From CAYYNP01 sp964472545 (GTDB lineage Bacteria; Planctomycetota; Planctomycetia; Pirellulales; Thermoguttaceae), in the NCBI GenBank assembly GCA_964472545.1, contig CAYYNP010000010.1, positions 1 to 64,000 of the forward strand: DNA of 64,000 nucleotides, written 5' to 3'. The notes under the pieces are model-generated. The model was not told the origin of the DNA, did no database searches, and was given only the letters and a program-made list of their open reading frames with translations. Below, one piece after another: positions 1 through 7,615 of this stretch. The translations under genes and the position numbers were made by a program. Position 1 is the first letter of the stretch, and every line of letters starts with the position of its first letter.

Positions 1-13
1 AGGAGATCGTCAC

Positions 14-1273
14 CTACCCTCCACTTTGTGCCATTTGAGTTGAAACACTACAACAGGCAGCCGTCAACCGGCGCTTCTCTTCCTTCGCGGAGAACCGTTT
101 CAGCACAACGTAGTTCTTTGTCGGAACGAGTAGCTTACGTTTGCGCGATTGCTCGTTGTCGATGATATAGACGGGGTGTTGCTTCCGCGTAACGGGCCAT
201 TCCGTGCGATACGGCTTGATGTTATGGGGCATAAGCAGAGGAACAACAGTCTGCCCGTTCCGCTCACGCAAGATTAGATCGGTTGCCCGAAACGTCACAA
301 CGGGGCCAGTTGAGATACGCAACCCGGTTTCCTCGAAGCGCTGCGGCAAGTCCTCAAGTAGCCGCATAGTCCTACAGTCGTCATCGGAAACCGGAATCTT
401 GACCAAGTGCTCACCGCAAGAGTTATCGACGACGGCGGCATGGGGTAGCGTCTGGCTCTGAAGGCGTTTCGGTATGTCCTTTCCAAAGCTGCCAGTGATA
501 CATACTTGCTCTGAAGGCGTGCCGAGTTTGCGGGCCTTCGTAATCACGCTTTCCTGTAGAACATCGGAGTCCTTGAACGCATCCGTCCGAGACTCGAATA
601 GATGGACCCGTTCTAATGACATTCGCTCAAAGAACCAACGGCGAAACCCACGGAAGTAAAGGCCGTTGCAGAAGCTACGCGGCGTAATCGCCATTAGCTC
701 CCCGTTCGGTTTCAGTAGACGTGCCCCAAGCGTGAGAAAAAAGGCGTAGGCGTTGGGCTGCCCGTGAACGACTCGCTGCATTAGCTTGGCGTGCTCCGAA
801 TCCTTCCGCAACTTGAAGTAGGGCGGGTTCATTACCACGGCGTCAAAATCATCGGAAATGCCGGGCTTGAACAAGCTTGCTTCCAAGTGTGGAGAAGCAA
901 CGGCAATGAAGTCTTCCTGCTCAACCGTGAACGTGAGGGCATGACCGGCTTTGGCAAGGGCCTGCTTGCAGTGTTCAAGATTGCTGCGAAGTATCTCGGC
1001 AAGGGCTTGCTCCGGCTCGAAAGCATGAACGAACAGTTGTCGCGGGGAATGTTGCTGCAACACTCGTTCGCACACTGCTACGCTGAGCAATCCTGCCCCT
1101 GCTCCGGGGTCCAGCAAACGAAGCTGTTGCGGAACGCGAAAGAAGAGCCCTGCCATGAATCGAGCGATTTCTGGCGGAGTGAAGACTTGCCCCCTGGCCT
1201 TGCGGTAGGCGGAGGCAGTAGCGTGGAGGTATGCTGTCTGCCGTTGTGCAGCATCGTCCAGTAAACTGGGCAT
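14..1273 (-). CDS. DNA adenine-N6 methyltransferase, C-terminally truncated
   Basis: A 419-aa class I methyltransferase of the Eco57I/BsuBI type, which would methylate adenine N6 in a restriction-modification or orphan system. Seen: the region RGQVFTPPEIARFMA typical of the family's N-terminus, SAM motif I (LLDPGAGAGLLS) about 55 residues in, catalytic motif IV (NPPY) at mid-protein, and a C-terminal target-recognition-like region ending in YVVLKRFSAKEEKRRLTAA. I chose the ATG at 1273; the longer frame needs a TTG at 1336 and adds an atypical N-terminus. After LTAA the reading becomes 14 unrelated residues and stops. From general knowledge, relatives continue with a conserved GLENHLNY-like tail, absent here in all three frames, so the 3' end looks truncated near base 60. 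No restriction endonuclease gene is visible; one could lie left of the window. Activity of the truncated product is uncertain. Confidence 0.8.
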   Translation of the reverse strand: MPSLLDDAAQRQTAYLHATASAYRKARGQVFTPPEIARFMAGLFFRVPQQLRLLDPGAGAGLLSVAVCERVLQQHSPRQLFVHAFEPEQALAEILRSNLEHCKQALAKAGHALTFTVEQEDFIAVASPHLEASLFKPGISDDFDAVVMNPPYFKLRKDSEHAKLMQRVVHGQPNAYAFFLTLGARLLKPNGELMAITPRSFCNGLYFRGFRRWFFERMSLERVHLFESRTDAFKDSDVLQESVITKARKLGTPSEQVCITGSFGKDIPKRLQSQTLPHAAVVDNSCGEHLVKIPVSDDDCRTMRLLEDLPQRFEETGLRISTGPVVTFRATDLILRERNGQTVVPLLMPHNIKPYRTEWPVTRKQHPVYIIDNEQSRKRKLLVPTKNYVVLKRFSAKEEKRRLTAACCSVSTQMAQSGG

Positions 1274-1722
1274 GGCATCCGATCCGTGGGGTCTGGCGTA
1301 ACCCGTTAGTTTACTGAAAGTTGCGCGTGCTATCAACGCCGAGGACGAGCCCGTGGGCGTCCAAGCGATGAACGGCGGGTGGCCCGGCCGATTGCTCCGC
1401 GGGAGACTGTGCCACTCGAATCCGGCCGTTCGGAGAATCGTCCGGGTGCGGCACGCACAAGACGATGGCAGCGTGCCCGGGCGTCTCGTCGGCCGTCACG
1501 CGGCGTTTTCTCGGGACGCCGCAGTACGGGGCATCGTAGCCCCGCCACCACTGGCCGGCAAGCAACCCGTGGCACCCGATTGAGACCTGCCGGGCCAGTC
1601 AAATCGCACGCGGCGGATTGTTGGCCGACGGCGTTTTCGGGCGCAATTACATCGACTTAGCGGATCGGTCAACCCCATGCCGCGTTGAGTTACGACAATC
1701 GGCATGCACCTGGCGACGTTGT

Positions 1723-1850
1723 AACCTGTTGCTGGCACGAAGGTTTCATTATGCAGCGCCGCCGGGATGGTCGACATAAGTCTGTGGTCGAATTGTTGAC
1801 CGGCAACCGAGTCGTGTGAGTCGTCGTAACCTGCTGGCACAAAACAGGTT
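1723..1850. repeat. two related short palindromic elements
   Basis: The first copy has arms AACCT (1723-1727) and AGGTT (1741-1745). The second has arms AACCTG (1828-1833) and CAGGTT (1845-1850). Both enclose a shared core, CTGGCAC, and start 105 bp apart. They resemble diverged copies of one small palindromic element; function unknown. Confidence 0.5.
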
Positions 1851-1919
1851 AGATGCGACCCCGACGTATTGTTGGGCGACAGCACTCGTGGGGGTGCGGT
1901 GGCGCGTCGCAGTAGCCGG

Positions 1920-1948
1920 CGTAAGTCGTTTCCTCACAGCGACTTACG
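1920..1948. repeat. 9-bp-stem palindrome, REP-like or terminator
   Basis: The arms CGTAAGTCG (1920-1928) and CGACTTACG (1940-1948) are perfectly complementary around an 11-nt loop. It lies about 80 bp beyond the stop of the minus-strand gene that ends at 2026, so it could terminate that transcript. There is no T-run on either side, so a REP-type repeat is equally possible. Confidence 0.5.
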
Positions 1949-2025
1949 GTCAAGCCCAACGGCAAGAAGAATCGGCCGCACGTCAAACCCGGAGTAACTT
2001 CTCGCGGCCGCCTGGAAGCGGGCGC

Positions 2026-3726
2026 CTACTCGTCCTCGCGCGCCCGATCGAAGTACTCCTTGGCGTGCTCGCGGACGTTGCGTGGCAGGTGGCGCTCGGC
2101 CAGGGGATCGGTCTCGCCGCGCAGGGTGGCGTCGAACTGCTGTTGGATGGCGGCTTCGGCGACGCCCTTGCGGTTGGGGCCGTCGGCAATGCCGGTGAGC
2201 ACGAAGACGCCGTCCTCGTTCAGGTGCTGGCGGACCTGGGAATCGTAGAAGCCGACCTTGTCTTCGGCCTCGCCACGATCGCCATGGCCACCTTCGCCGG
2301 GGCCCATGCCGTCGCCGCCCTGTCCGAGTTGGTTGCCGGCCATGCCGCCGCCGGGTTGGCCGCCGGGTTGGTTGCCGGAGCCGCTACCGGAACCGCCGCC
2401 TTCGCACTGGCCGCAGCCGGTGCCGGAACACGACGGGCAGTTCATCCGCTGGCGGGCGTCGGCAAGGTCGTCCATGGCGCCGTTGAGCAGGTCGAGTTCG
2501 TCGAGTTGCTGCTGGAGATCCTGCATGCTCTGCTGCATGCCGGCCATCGATTGGGCCGCTTTGCCCGATTCGCCGCTGCGGAGTTGCTGGCAGCACTCGC
2601 CCAGCTTGTCGGCCAGGTCGCTGAGCTGATCCATCTGCGGGGCCTGCTGCAACATCTTGTCGAGTTGATCCAGCACCTTCTCGGATTGGGCCGTGTCGCC
2701 GGCGTCGCGCAACTGGTCGAGTTGATCCTGGAGCCCGTTGCGGGTGTTCTTGTGGGCATTGGCCAGATCGTTGAACTTCTGCTGCATCTGCTGGAGCTGT
2801 TCGCTTAGCGCCTGCTTCTGGTCGTCGGAGAGCTTGCTGTCGGTCATCTGCTCCTTGAGCTTCTCGATCTCGTCGGCCGCCTTCTGGAAATCGCCTTTGG
2901 CGACCGCTTTGGCCAGATCGGTGGCCGGACCGGCCTTGACCTGCTTGAGTTGGTTCAACTGTTCCTTGAGCTTATCGGCCCCGCCAAGCTGTTCGCGGCG
3001 TGCTTGGACCTTGCGGGCCAGGTCGTTCAGCCCGGCCAGGGCCTTTTTCCGCTCGGCCTTGTCGCGGGGCGGATTCTCGGCTCCCTGTTGGAGCTTCTTG
3101 AGCAACTCGTCGACGTCTTTCAGGCCCATTTCCTCGGCCTGTTTCTGGCGGTCGGCCAGCCGGCGGCGCAACGGGTCGGGCTTGTCGCCCGGTTTGACCA
3201 CGGGGGTGGGGTCGTCTTCCTGTTCTTCCTCGGCAACGGGCGCCGCGGGCACGGCCGGATCGGTGGTCAGCATCAGCGTCACCACGATCATCGCCGGAAT
3301 CAACGGCAACAGGCAGTGACGCGGCGGAGTCGCAGAAAACCTGGTGGCCACGTCAACGCGGCCCAAACGCCGGCCAGCGTCGGCAGCCAGGGCCCGGCCG
3401 GCTTCGGTGTCGCGATCGGCCGGCGGCATGGCCAGCGTGCTGGATACCCGTTCTTTCAGAGCGAAACGTCGGTCGATTTCCAAAGCCGCCCCGAGCATCC
3501 CACGGCGCGTCAGCACCATCCACACGCCTGCGGTGGCCAAGCCCACGCCCAACGCGGCCGCCGCCCAAATGCCGTCGCCCACGCCGAGCGGATAGACGCG
3601 CGCGGCCACGATCAGCCCCAGGGCGATCACCAGCCCGGCAAACCAACACCACCCCAACACCGCAGCAAACCGCCGTAATCCGAGCCGCCGCCGTGCGCGG
3701 CGAACTTGTCGGTTCAGTTCGTCCAT
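2026..3726 (-). CDS. membrane-anchored Gln-rich coiled-coil protein with Cys4 motif
   Basis: A 566-aa protein of unknown function. Seen: two N-terminal membrane helices (about residues 18-41 and 51-72), a third near 138-156, then a long charged, Gln/Leu/Lys-rich, mostly helical region (about 170-425) with many heptad-like LxxLxxQ segments. A zinc-knuckle-like CPSCSGTGCGQC follows, with cysteines at 430, 433, 438 and 441 as in DnaJ-type CxxCxGxG repeats. Next is a Gly-rich linker and a C-terminal domain of about 110 residues with GVFVLTGIADGPNRKG. The start has a good ribosome site (GGGAG about 8 nt upstream). General knowledge: Planctomycetes carry similar proteins beside BatA/VWA-type genes; none is in this window. 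The Cys4 motif sits in the last third of the chain, far from the membrane helices. Inference: an envelope-associated scaffold, possibly metal-binding. Confidence 0.75.
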   Translation of the reverse strand: MDELNRQVRRARRRLGLRRFAAVLGWCWFAGLVIALGLIVAARVYPLGVGDGIWAAAALGVGLATAGVWMVLTRRGMLGAALEIDRRFALKERVSSTLAMPPADRDTEAGRALAADAGRRLGRVDVATRFSATPPRHCLLPLIPAMIVVTLMLTTDPAVPAAPVAEEEQEDDPTPVVKPGDKPDPLRRRLADRQKQAEEMGLKDVDELLKKLQQGAENPPRDKAERKKALAGLNDLARKVQARREQLGGADKLKEQLNQLKQVKAGPATDLAKAVAKGDFQKAADEIEKLKEQMTDSKLSDDQKQALSEQLQQMQQKFNDLANAHKNTRNGLQDQLDQLRDAGDTAQSEKVLDQLDKMLQQAPQMDQLSDLADKLGECCQQLRSGESGKAAQSMAGMQQSMQDLQQQLDELDLLNGAMDDLADARQRMNCPSCSGTGCGQCEGGGSGSGSGNQPGGQPGGGMAGNQLGQGGDGMGPGEGGHGDRGEAEDKVGFYDSQVRQHLNEDGVFVLTGIADGPNRKGVAEAAIQQQFDATLRGETDPLAERHLPRNVREHAKEYFDRAREDE

Positions 3727-3770
3727 CGTCGTGCTCCCTGAGTAGATGGGGCCTCTGCAACCTCTGGTCT

Positions 3771-3776
3771 ATTATA
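3771..3776 (-). promoter_or_regulatory. perfect -10 box upstream of the coiled-coil gene
   Basis: Read on the minus strand this is TATAAT, 44 bp upstream of the start at 3726. No convincing -35 hexamer lies 16-18 bp further upstream, so it is a partial promoter match. Confidence 0.4.
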
Positions 3777-3858
3777 CGGGTTGTCGTCGTGGAGCCAGAC
3801 TGCAATACACGAAATTGCGAAGAACCACCATGGCGGGGGGAGGGCGAGAGGATCTGGC

Positions 3859-4143
3859 CTAAATCGCGCCCATTAGCTTGTCGAACTCCTCTACCGGCAG
3901 GGCTGGCGTCGTATCGAAGGCAATCCCGGTCAGCTTGGTCAGGGCGACGGCCGTCTTCATCGCATCTTCGAGGCTCGGCAACGAGACGATCAACACCAGG
4001 TCGAATTTCCCCAGCGTGGCATAGATCGCCTCGATCTCGCCGCTAAACTGCTTGATCAGGCTGACCACCCGATCGGTCCGCTGGACACTCATTTCCTGCA
4101 GCGCACGGGGCGAATACGAACCGAACATCAGGTACGTGGCCAT
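3859..4143 (-). CDS. GYD-domain protein
   Basis: A 94-aa protein matching the small GYD family: it opens MATYLMFGSYSPRAL, has a central GEIEAIYATLGKFDLVLIV (the family's characteristic GxYDxVxI region) and ends within a ferredoxin-like fold of family length. The family's function is unknown; it is thought to be an alpha/beta sandwich related to dimeric ligand-binding domains. I chose the ATG at 4143 because MATY is the usual family start; the upstream in-frame Met at 4218 adds 25 atypical residues. The ribosome site (GGAGAGAAG just before the ATG) lies inside a perfect 17-bp tandem duplication. It is divergent from ppdK and on the same strand as the coiled-coil gene, but 132 bp upstream of it with a separate -10 box between, so probably its own unit. 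Confidence 0.85.
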   Translation of the reverse strand: MATYLMFGSYSPRALQEMSVQRTDRVVSLIKQFSGEIEAIYATLGKFDLVLIVSLPSLEDAMKTAVALTKLTGIAFDTTPALPVEEFDKLMGAI

Positions 4144-4144
4144 G

Positions 4145-4178
4145 GCTTCTCTCCGGGCACAGCTTCTCTCCGGGCACA
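4145..4178. repeat. 17-bp perfect tandem duplication containing the ribosome site
   Basis: The unit GCTTCTCTCCGGGCACA occurs at 4145-4161 and again at 4162-4178. On the minus strand each copy carries GGAGAGAAG, so the GYD gene has two stacked Shine-Dalgarno-like sequences, the nearer one at normal spacing from the ATG. Confidence 0.9.
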
Positions 4179-4378
4179 CAGGCAGGGGAATTGGCCGAAG
4201 TGGCTTGGCCTGAGGCACTTCTGTATTGTCGGGTGCAGGCTCCTCTTAGGCAAGGGGTTGTGGTGTTGGGCACTTTGGATCGAGAAATGCAGGAGACGGT
4301 TGCGGATCTGTGGCAGGAGGATCGCCCCGCAAGCCAGAACATGCCACCCATGAAAAACCCACCCATAAGGACTGGTCC

Positions 4379-4407
4379 TTGACGCGATTTTCGCGGAGTG
4401 CTAAATT
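4379..4407 (+). promoter_or_regulatory. candidate sigma-70 promoter of ppdK
   Basis: A -35 box TTGACG (4379-4384, five of six consensus bases) and a -10 box TAAATT (4402-4407, four of six) are separated by exactly 17 bp, about 137 bp upstream of the ppdK start. This implies an untranslated leader of about 130 nt. Confidence 0.45.
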
Positions 4408-4464
4408 GGCGCGTTTCGCTCGTCCACAATCTGCGCCGGATAGGGGAATGGGAAGGTCGGGACG

Positions 4465-4489
4465 GGTTCTGACCACCGGTTCTGACCAC
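4465..4489. repeat. direct repeat in the ppdK leader
   Basis: The 12-mer GGTTCTGACCAC occurs at 4465-4476 and 4478-4489, a 13-bp period. It lies downstream of the candidate promoter and could be a regulator site or a leader RNA element; no regulator can be named. Confidence 0.4.
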
Positions 4490-4543
4490 TGGCATAGACA
4501 GGATATCTAGGGTTTTTTCCGACACCCAAGCAAGGAACTAGTC

Positions 4544-7255
4544 ATGGCGAAGTACGTTTATTGTTTTGGCAGCAAGGGGACCGATGGCGACGCCAGCATG
4601 AAAAACCTGCTTGGCGGCAAGGGAGCCAACTTGGCCGAGATGGCCCGATTGGGTCTTCCAGTACCCGCCGGTTTCACGATCACCACCGAATGCTGCACCA
4701 CCTACTTCGAGGAAGGCGGCACCTATCCCGCCGGGCTCGACGACGAGGTGATGGCCGCCTTGAAGCAGACCGAAGAAGCAATGGGCATGAAGTACGGCGA
4801 TCCGGACAACCCGTTGCTGCTCTCCAGCCGCAGCGGTGCCCGGATGTCGATGCCCGGCATGATGGAGACGGTGCTGAACGTGGGGCTTTGTGCCAAGACG
4901 ATTCCCGGCTTGGTGAAGCAGTCGGGCAACGAGCGGTTCGTCTACGACGCCTACCGCCGGCTGATCACGATGTACTCCGACGTGGTGATGGAAAAGGCCG
5001 ACGACCTCGAACCGGAAGAGGGCCAAGGCATCCGCGTGCAGCTCGAGAAGCTGATGGACGCCGTCAAAGAGGCCAACGGATACACGAACGACACCGATCT
5101 GACGGCCGCCGACCTGAAGCAGCTCTGCGAGGATTACAAGGCCAAGGTCAAGGAGGTCCTCGGACGCGACTTCCCGGACGATCCGATGGACCAGCTTTGG
5201 GGAGCGGTGGGTGCCGTGTTCAAGAGTTGGAACGGTAAGCGGGCGATATCCTATCGGCGGATCGAGGGGATTCCGGACGATTGGGGCACCGCGGTCAATG
5301 TCCAGAGCATGGTCTTCGGCAACATGGGTGATGACTCGGCCACCGGCGTGGCCTTCACCCGCAACCCGGCCACGGGTGAGGACAAGTTCTACGGTGAGTG
5401 GCTGGTCAACGCCCAGGGCGAAGACGTGGTGGCCGGCATCCGCACGCCGAATCCGCTGAACGACGAGACCAAGAACGACCAGAACCGGCACCTGCCCTCG
5501 CTACAGCAGGAGAGCCCGGAGCTTTACAAGGAGTTGGACGGTATCCGCACGACTCTCGAGAAGCACTACACCGACATGCAGGACATCGAGTTCACGATCC
5601 AGTCGGAGAAGCTCTACATGCTGCAATGTCGTAGCGGTAAGCGGACCGGCACGGCGGCGCTGAACATGGCCATGGACATGCTTGGCGAAAAGCTGATCGA
5701 CAACGCGACCGCCGTGATGCGGGTGGCGCCGGAGCAACTCGACGAACTGTTGCACCCGATTATCGACGCCGAGGCAGAAAAGAAGGCCGAGCCGTTCGTT
5801 TCCGGTCTGCCGGCCGGGCCGGGCGGGGCTTTCGGTCAGATCGTTTTCACTTCGCCGGACGCCGTGGCCTCCCTGGAGGCCGGCAAGGCCTGCATCTTGG
5901 TCCGCGAAGAGACCAACCCCGAGGACGTCGAGGGGATGCGGGCTGCCGAGGGTATTCTGACGGCTCGCGGCGGCATGACCAGCCACGCGGCATTGGTCGC
6001 ACGTGGTTGGGGCAAGTGCTGCATCGTAGGAGCCGGCGATCTGGAGATCGACCTGGCCGCCAAGACGATCACCGTCGGCAGCAAGGTCTTCAAGGAAGGC
6101 GACGTGATCACGCTCAACGGCACGCGTGGGTTGGTGTACGAGGGCGAGTTGGCGATGATCGACGCCACGGAGAACCCCCGGTTCCAGGAGTTCATGAAGA
6201 TCGTCGACACGCAGCGCACGATGGGTGTGCGGACCAACGCCGACACGCCGGAAGACGCCCAGGTCGCCCGGGACTTCGGTGCCGAGGGCATCGGCCTGTT
6301 CCGCACCGAGCACATGTTCTACGGCGAGGGTTCCGAAACGGCCTTGTTCGTCTTGCGGAAGATGATCCACGCCGGAAGCGACGAGGAGCGCAACGCGGCC
6401 ATCGACGAACTAGCCCCCTTCGTCAAGCGCGACATCAAGGCCACGCTCGAAGCGATGGACACCCTGCCGGTAACGGTCCGCCTGCTCGACCCGCCGCTGC
6501 ACGAATTCGTGCCGCAGAGCGAATCGGCTTTGGCCGAACTGTCGAAGGCGCTGGGCATCAGCGTCGAGGAAGTCAAGAAACGCGGCGGTGACCTGCACGA
6601 AGTCAACCCGATGATGGGCCACCGCGGCGTCCGGCTGGGGATCACGTATCCGTATCTGACCGAGATGCAGATCCGGGCGATCCTCGAAGCCGGCTCCGAA
6701 TTGAAGAAGGAAGGCAAGGACCCGCACCCGGAGGTCATGGTCCCGGTGACCGGCACCGTCGAGGAGTTGGACTTCGTCAGGCCGATCTTCGATCGCGTCA
6801 AGCAAGAGGTCGAAGCCGCTTCCGGCGTGGAAGTCGGGTGCCTCTACGGCACGATGATCGAGATTCCCCGGGCGTGCCTGACCGCCGACAAGATGGCCCA
6901 ATCGGCCGAGTTCTTCTCCTTCGGCACCAACGACCTCACGCAGATGGGCTTCGGCTACAGCCGCGACGACATCGGCGGGTTCCTGACCGACTACTTACAG
7001 CAGGGCATCCTGCCGGCCGATCCGTTCCAGACGATCGACCAGGAAGGCATCGGCCAGTTGATCACCATGGCCGTCGAACGCGGCCGGGCAACGCGATCGG
7101 ACCTGAAGATCGGCATCTGCGGCGAGCAGGGCGGCGATCCGGCCAGTGTGGACTTCTGCTTCAAGGCCGGGCTGAACTACGTAAGCTGCAGCCCCTATCG
7201 CGTGCCGATCGCGCGACTCTCAGCGGCCCAATCGGCAGTCCGGGCCAAGGGATAG
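4544..7255 (+). CDS. ppdK: pyruvate, phosphate dikinase
   Basis: A 903-aa enzyme catalysing the reversible conversion of pyruvate, ATP and phosphate to phosphoenolpyruvate, AMP and pyrophosphate in the cytoplasm. It links glycolysis and gluconeogenesis. Domains in the normal order: N-terminal ATP-grasp nucleotide-binding domain (YCFGSKG, then LLGGKGANLAEM, and RSGARMSMPGMM near 100), central phosphohistidine domain with GGMTSHAALVARG (swivelling His about residue 481), and the C-terminal TIM barrel with GICGEQGGDP (acid/base Cys about residue 859). Length and motif spacing are normal for full-length PPDK, with a short insertion relative to the clostridial enzyme (His455 there). A ribosome site AAGGAA precedes the ATG. 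It appears monocistronic: own promoter candidate upstream and a 17-bp-stem hairpin just downstream. No PPDK regulatory protein gene is nearby. Identification is secure. Confidence 0.98.
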   Translation: MAKYVYCFGSKGTDGDASMKNLLGGKGANLAEMARLGLPVPAGFTITTECCTTYFEEGGTYPAGLDDEVMAALKQTEEAMGMKYGDPDNPLLLSSRSGARMSMPGMMETVLNVGLCAKTIPGLVKQSGNERFVYDAYRRLITMYSDVVMEKADDLEPEEGQGIRVQLEKLMDAVKEANGYTNDTDLTAADLKQLCEDYKAKVKEVLGRDFPDDPMDQLWGAVGAVFKSWNGKRAISYRRIEGIPDDWGTAVNVQSMVFGNMGDDSATGVAFTRNPATGEDKFYGEWLVNAQGEDVVAGIRTPNPLNDETKNDQNRHLPSLQQESPELYKELDGIRTTLEKHYTDMQDIEFTIQSEKLYMLQCRSGKRTGTAALNMAMDMLGEKLIDNATAVMRVAPEQLDELLHPIIDAEAEKKAEPFVSGLPAGPGGAFGQIVFTSPDAVASLEAGKACILVREETNPEDVEGMRAAEGILTARGGMTSHAALVARGWGKCCIVGAGDLEIDLAAKTITVGSKVFKEGDVITLNGTRGLVYEGELAMIDATENPRFQEFMKIVDTQRTMGVRTNADTPEDAQVARDFGAEGIGLFRTEHMFYGEGSETALFVLRKMIHAGSDEERNAAIDELAPFVKRDIKATLEAMDTLPVTVRLLDPPLHEFVPQSESALAELSKALGISVEEVKKRGGDLHEVNPMMGHRGVRLGITYPYLTEMQIRAILEAGSELKKEGKDPHPEVMVPVTGTVEELDFVRPIFDRVKQEVEAASGVEVGCLYGTMIEIPRACLTADKMAQSAEFFSFGTNDLTQMGFGYSRDDIGGFLTDYLQQGILPADPFQTIDQEGIGQLITMAVERGRATRSDLKIGICGEQGGDPASVDFCFKAGLNYVSCSPYRVPIARLSAAQSAVRAKG

Positions 7256-7286
7256 ACAAGTAGTCTCCCACAACAGATCGACCAAG

Positions 7287-7328
7287 CAATCGGCCGGAGC
7301 GTCGCCGAACACGACGCCCGGCCGATTG
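7287..7328 (+). terminator. hairpin terminator of ppdK
   Basis: CAATCGGCCGG (7287-7297) pairs perfectly with CCGGCCGATTG (7318-7328), and GCGTCG (7299-7304) with CGACGC (7312-7317). This gives a 17-bp stem with one bulged A and a 7-nt loop, 32 bp after the ppdK stop. Only a weak T-rich tail follows (TCGTTCTTGG). Confidence 0.7.
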
Positions 7329-7615
7329 TCGTTCTTGGCGCCGTCTGTCGTAGGCTCCAGCTTCGCATCTGTTCGTGATAGAATACCTCGGCCATCGCGT
7401 GTCCGACCGGATTGCCTTCAGTGTCGAAGGCCGCCTCCGTGGCCGACGTGGTCTTGGTGATCGCCAGGCGAGCGGCCAGCGGCCCGATTCTCCTTGCCTA
7501 TCTGCGGTGGCTCGACTAGGCTGACCGTCGCGAGCACTCGGTGCCGGGCATTGCCATGGCGAGAAGAAGTGGCTGTCCGGTTAAGTTTGTCGAGTCCGGC
7601 CAAAGGAGTCGTCCG
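7329..7615. other. leader region of the GH2-like gene, with a possible gene remnant
   Basis: No intact gene. On the minus strand, about 7335-7490, an open stretch reads like genuine protein (IGPLAARLAITKTTSATEAA and on to AMAEVFYHEQ) but is bounded upstream by a stop and has no start. The plus strand provides the ribosome site AAGGAG (7603-7608) for the gene at 7616. Confidence 0.4.

Larger units (their letters stand above)
1274..2025. other. gene-free stretch with palindromes and possible decayed coding sequence
   Basis: No open frame here has a convincing start, ribosome site or recognisable protein. The minus-strand frame around 1311-1565 has a somewhat protein-like composition (for example RGYDAPYCGVPRKRRVTADE) and may be decayed coding sequence, but I cannot name a parent family. 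Three inverted repeats, listed separately, lie between 1720 and 1950. Confidence 0.6.
4179..4543. other. intergenic region between GYD gene and ppdK
   Basis: This region holds no supported gene. It contains the ppdK promoter candidate at 4379-4407 and the direct repeats at 4465-4489. A strong ribosome site (AAGGAA, 4532-4537) precedes the ppdK ATG at 4544. Confidence 0.6.

Noticed and set aside
1816..2808. Plus-strand 330-aa frame opposite the coiled-coil gene
   Set aside because: It is low-complexity Leu/Ala/Val-rich sequence that mirrors the antisense of Gln-rich helical codons; the minus-strand frame has the ribosome site and domains.
4538..5491. Minus-strand frame opposite ppdK
   Set aside because: Antisense of a clearly identified enzyme gene; no ribosome site or family.
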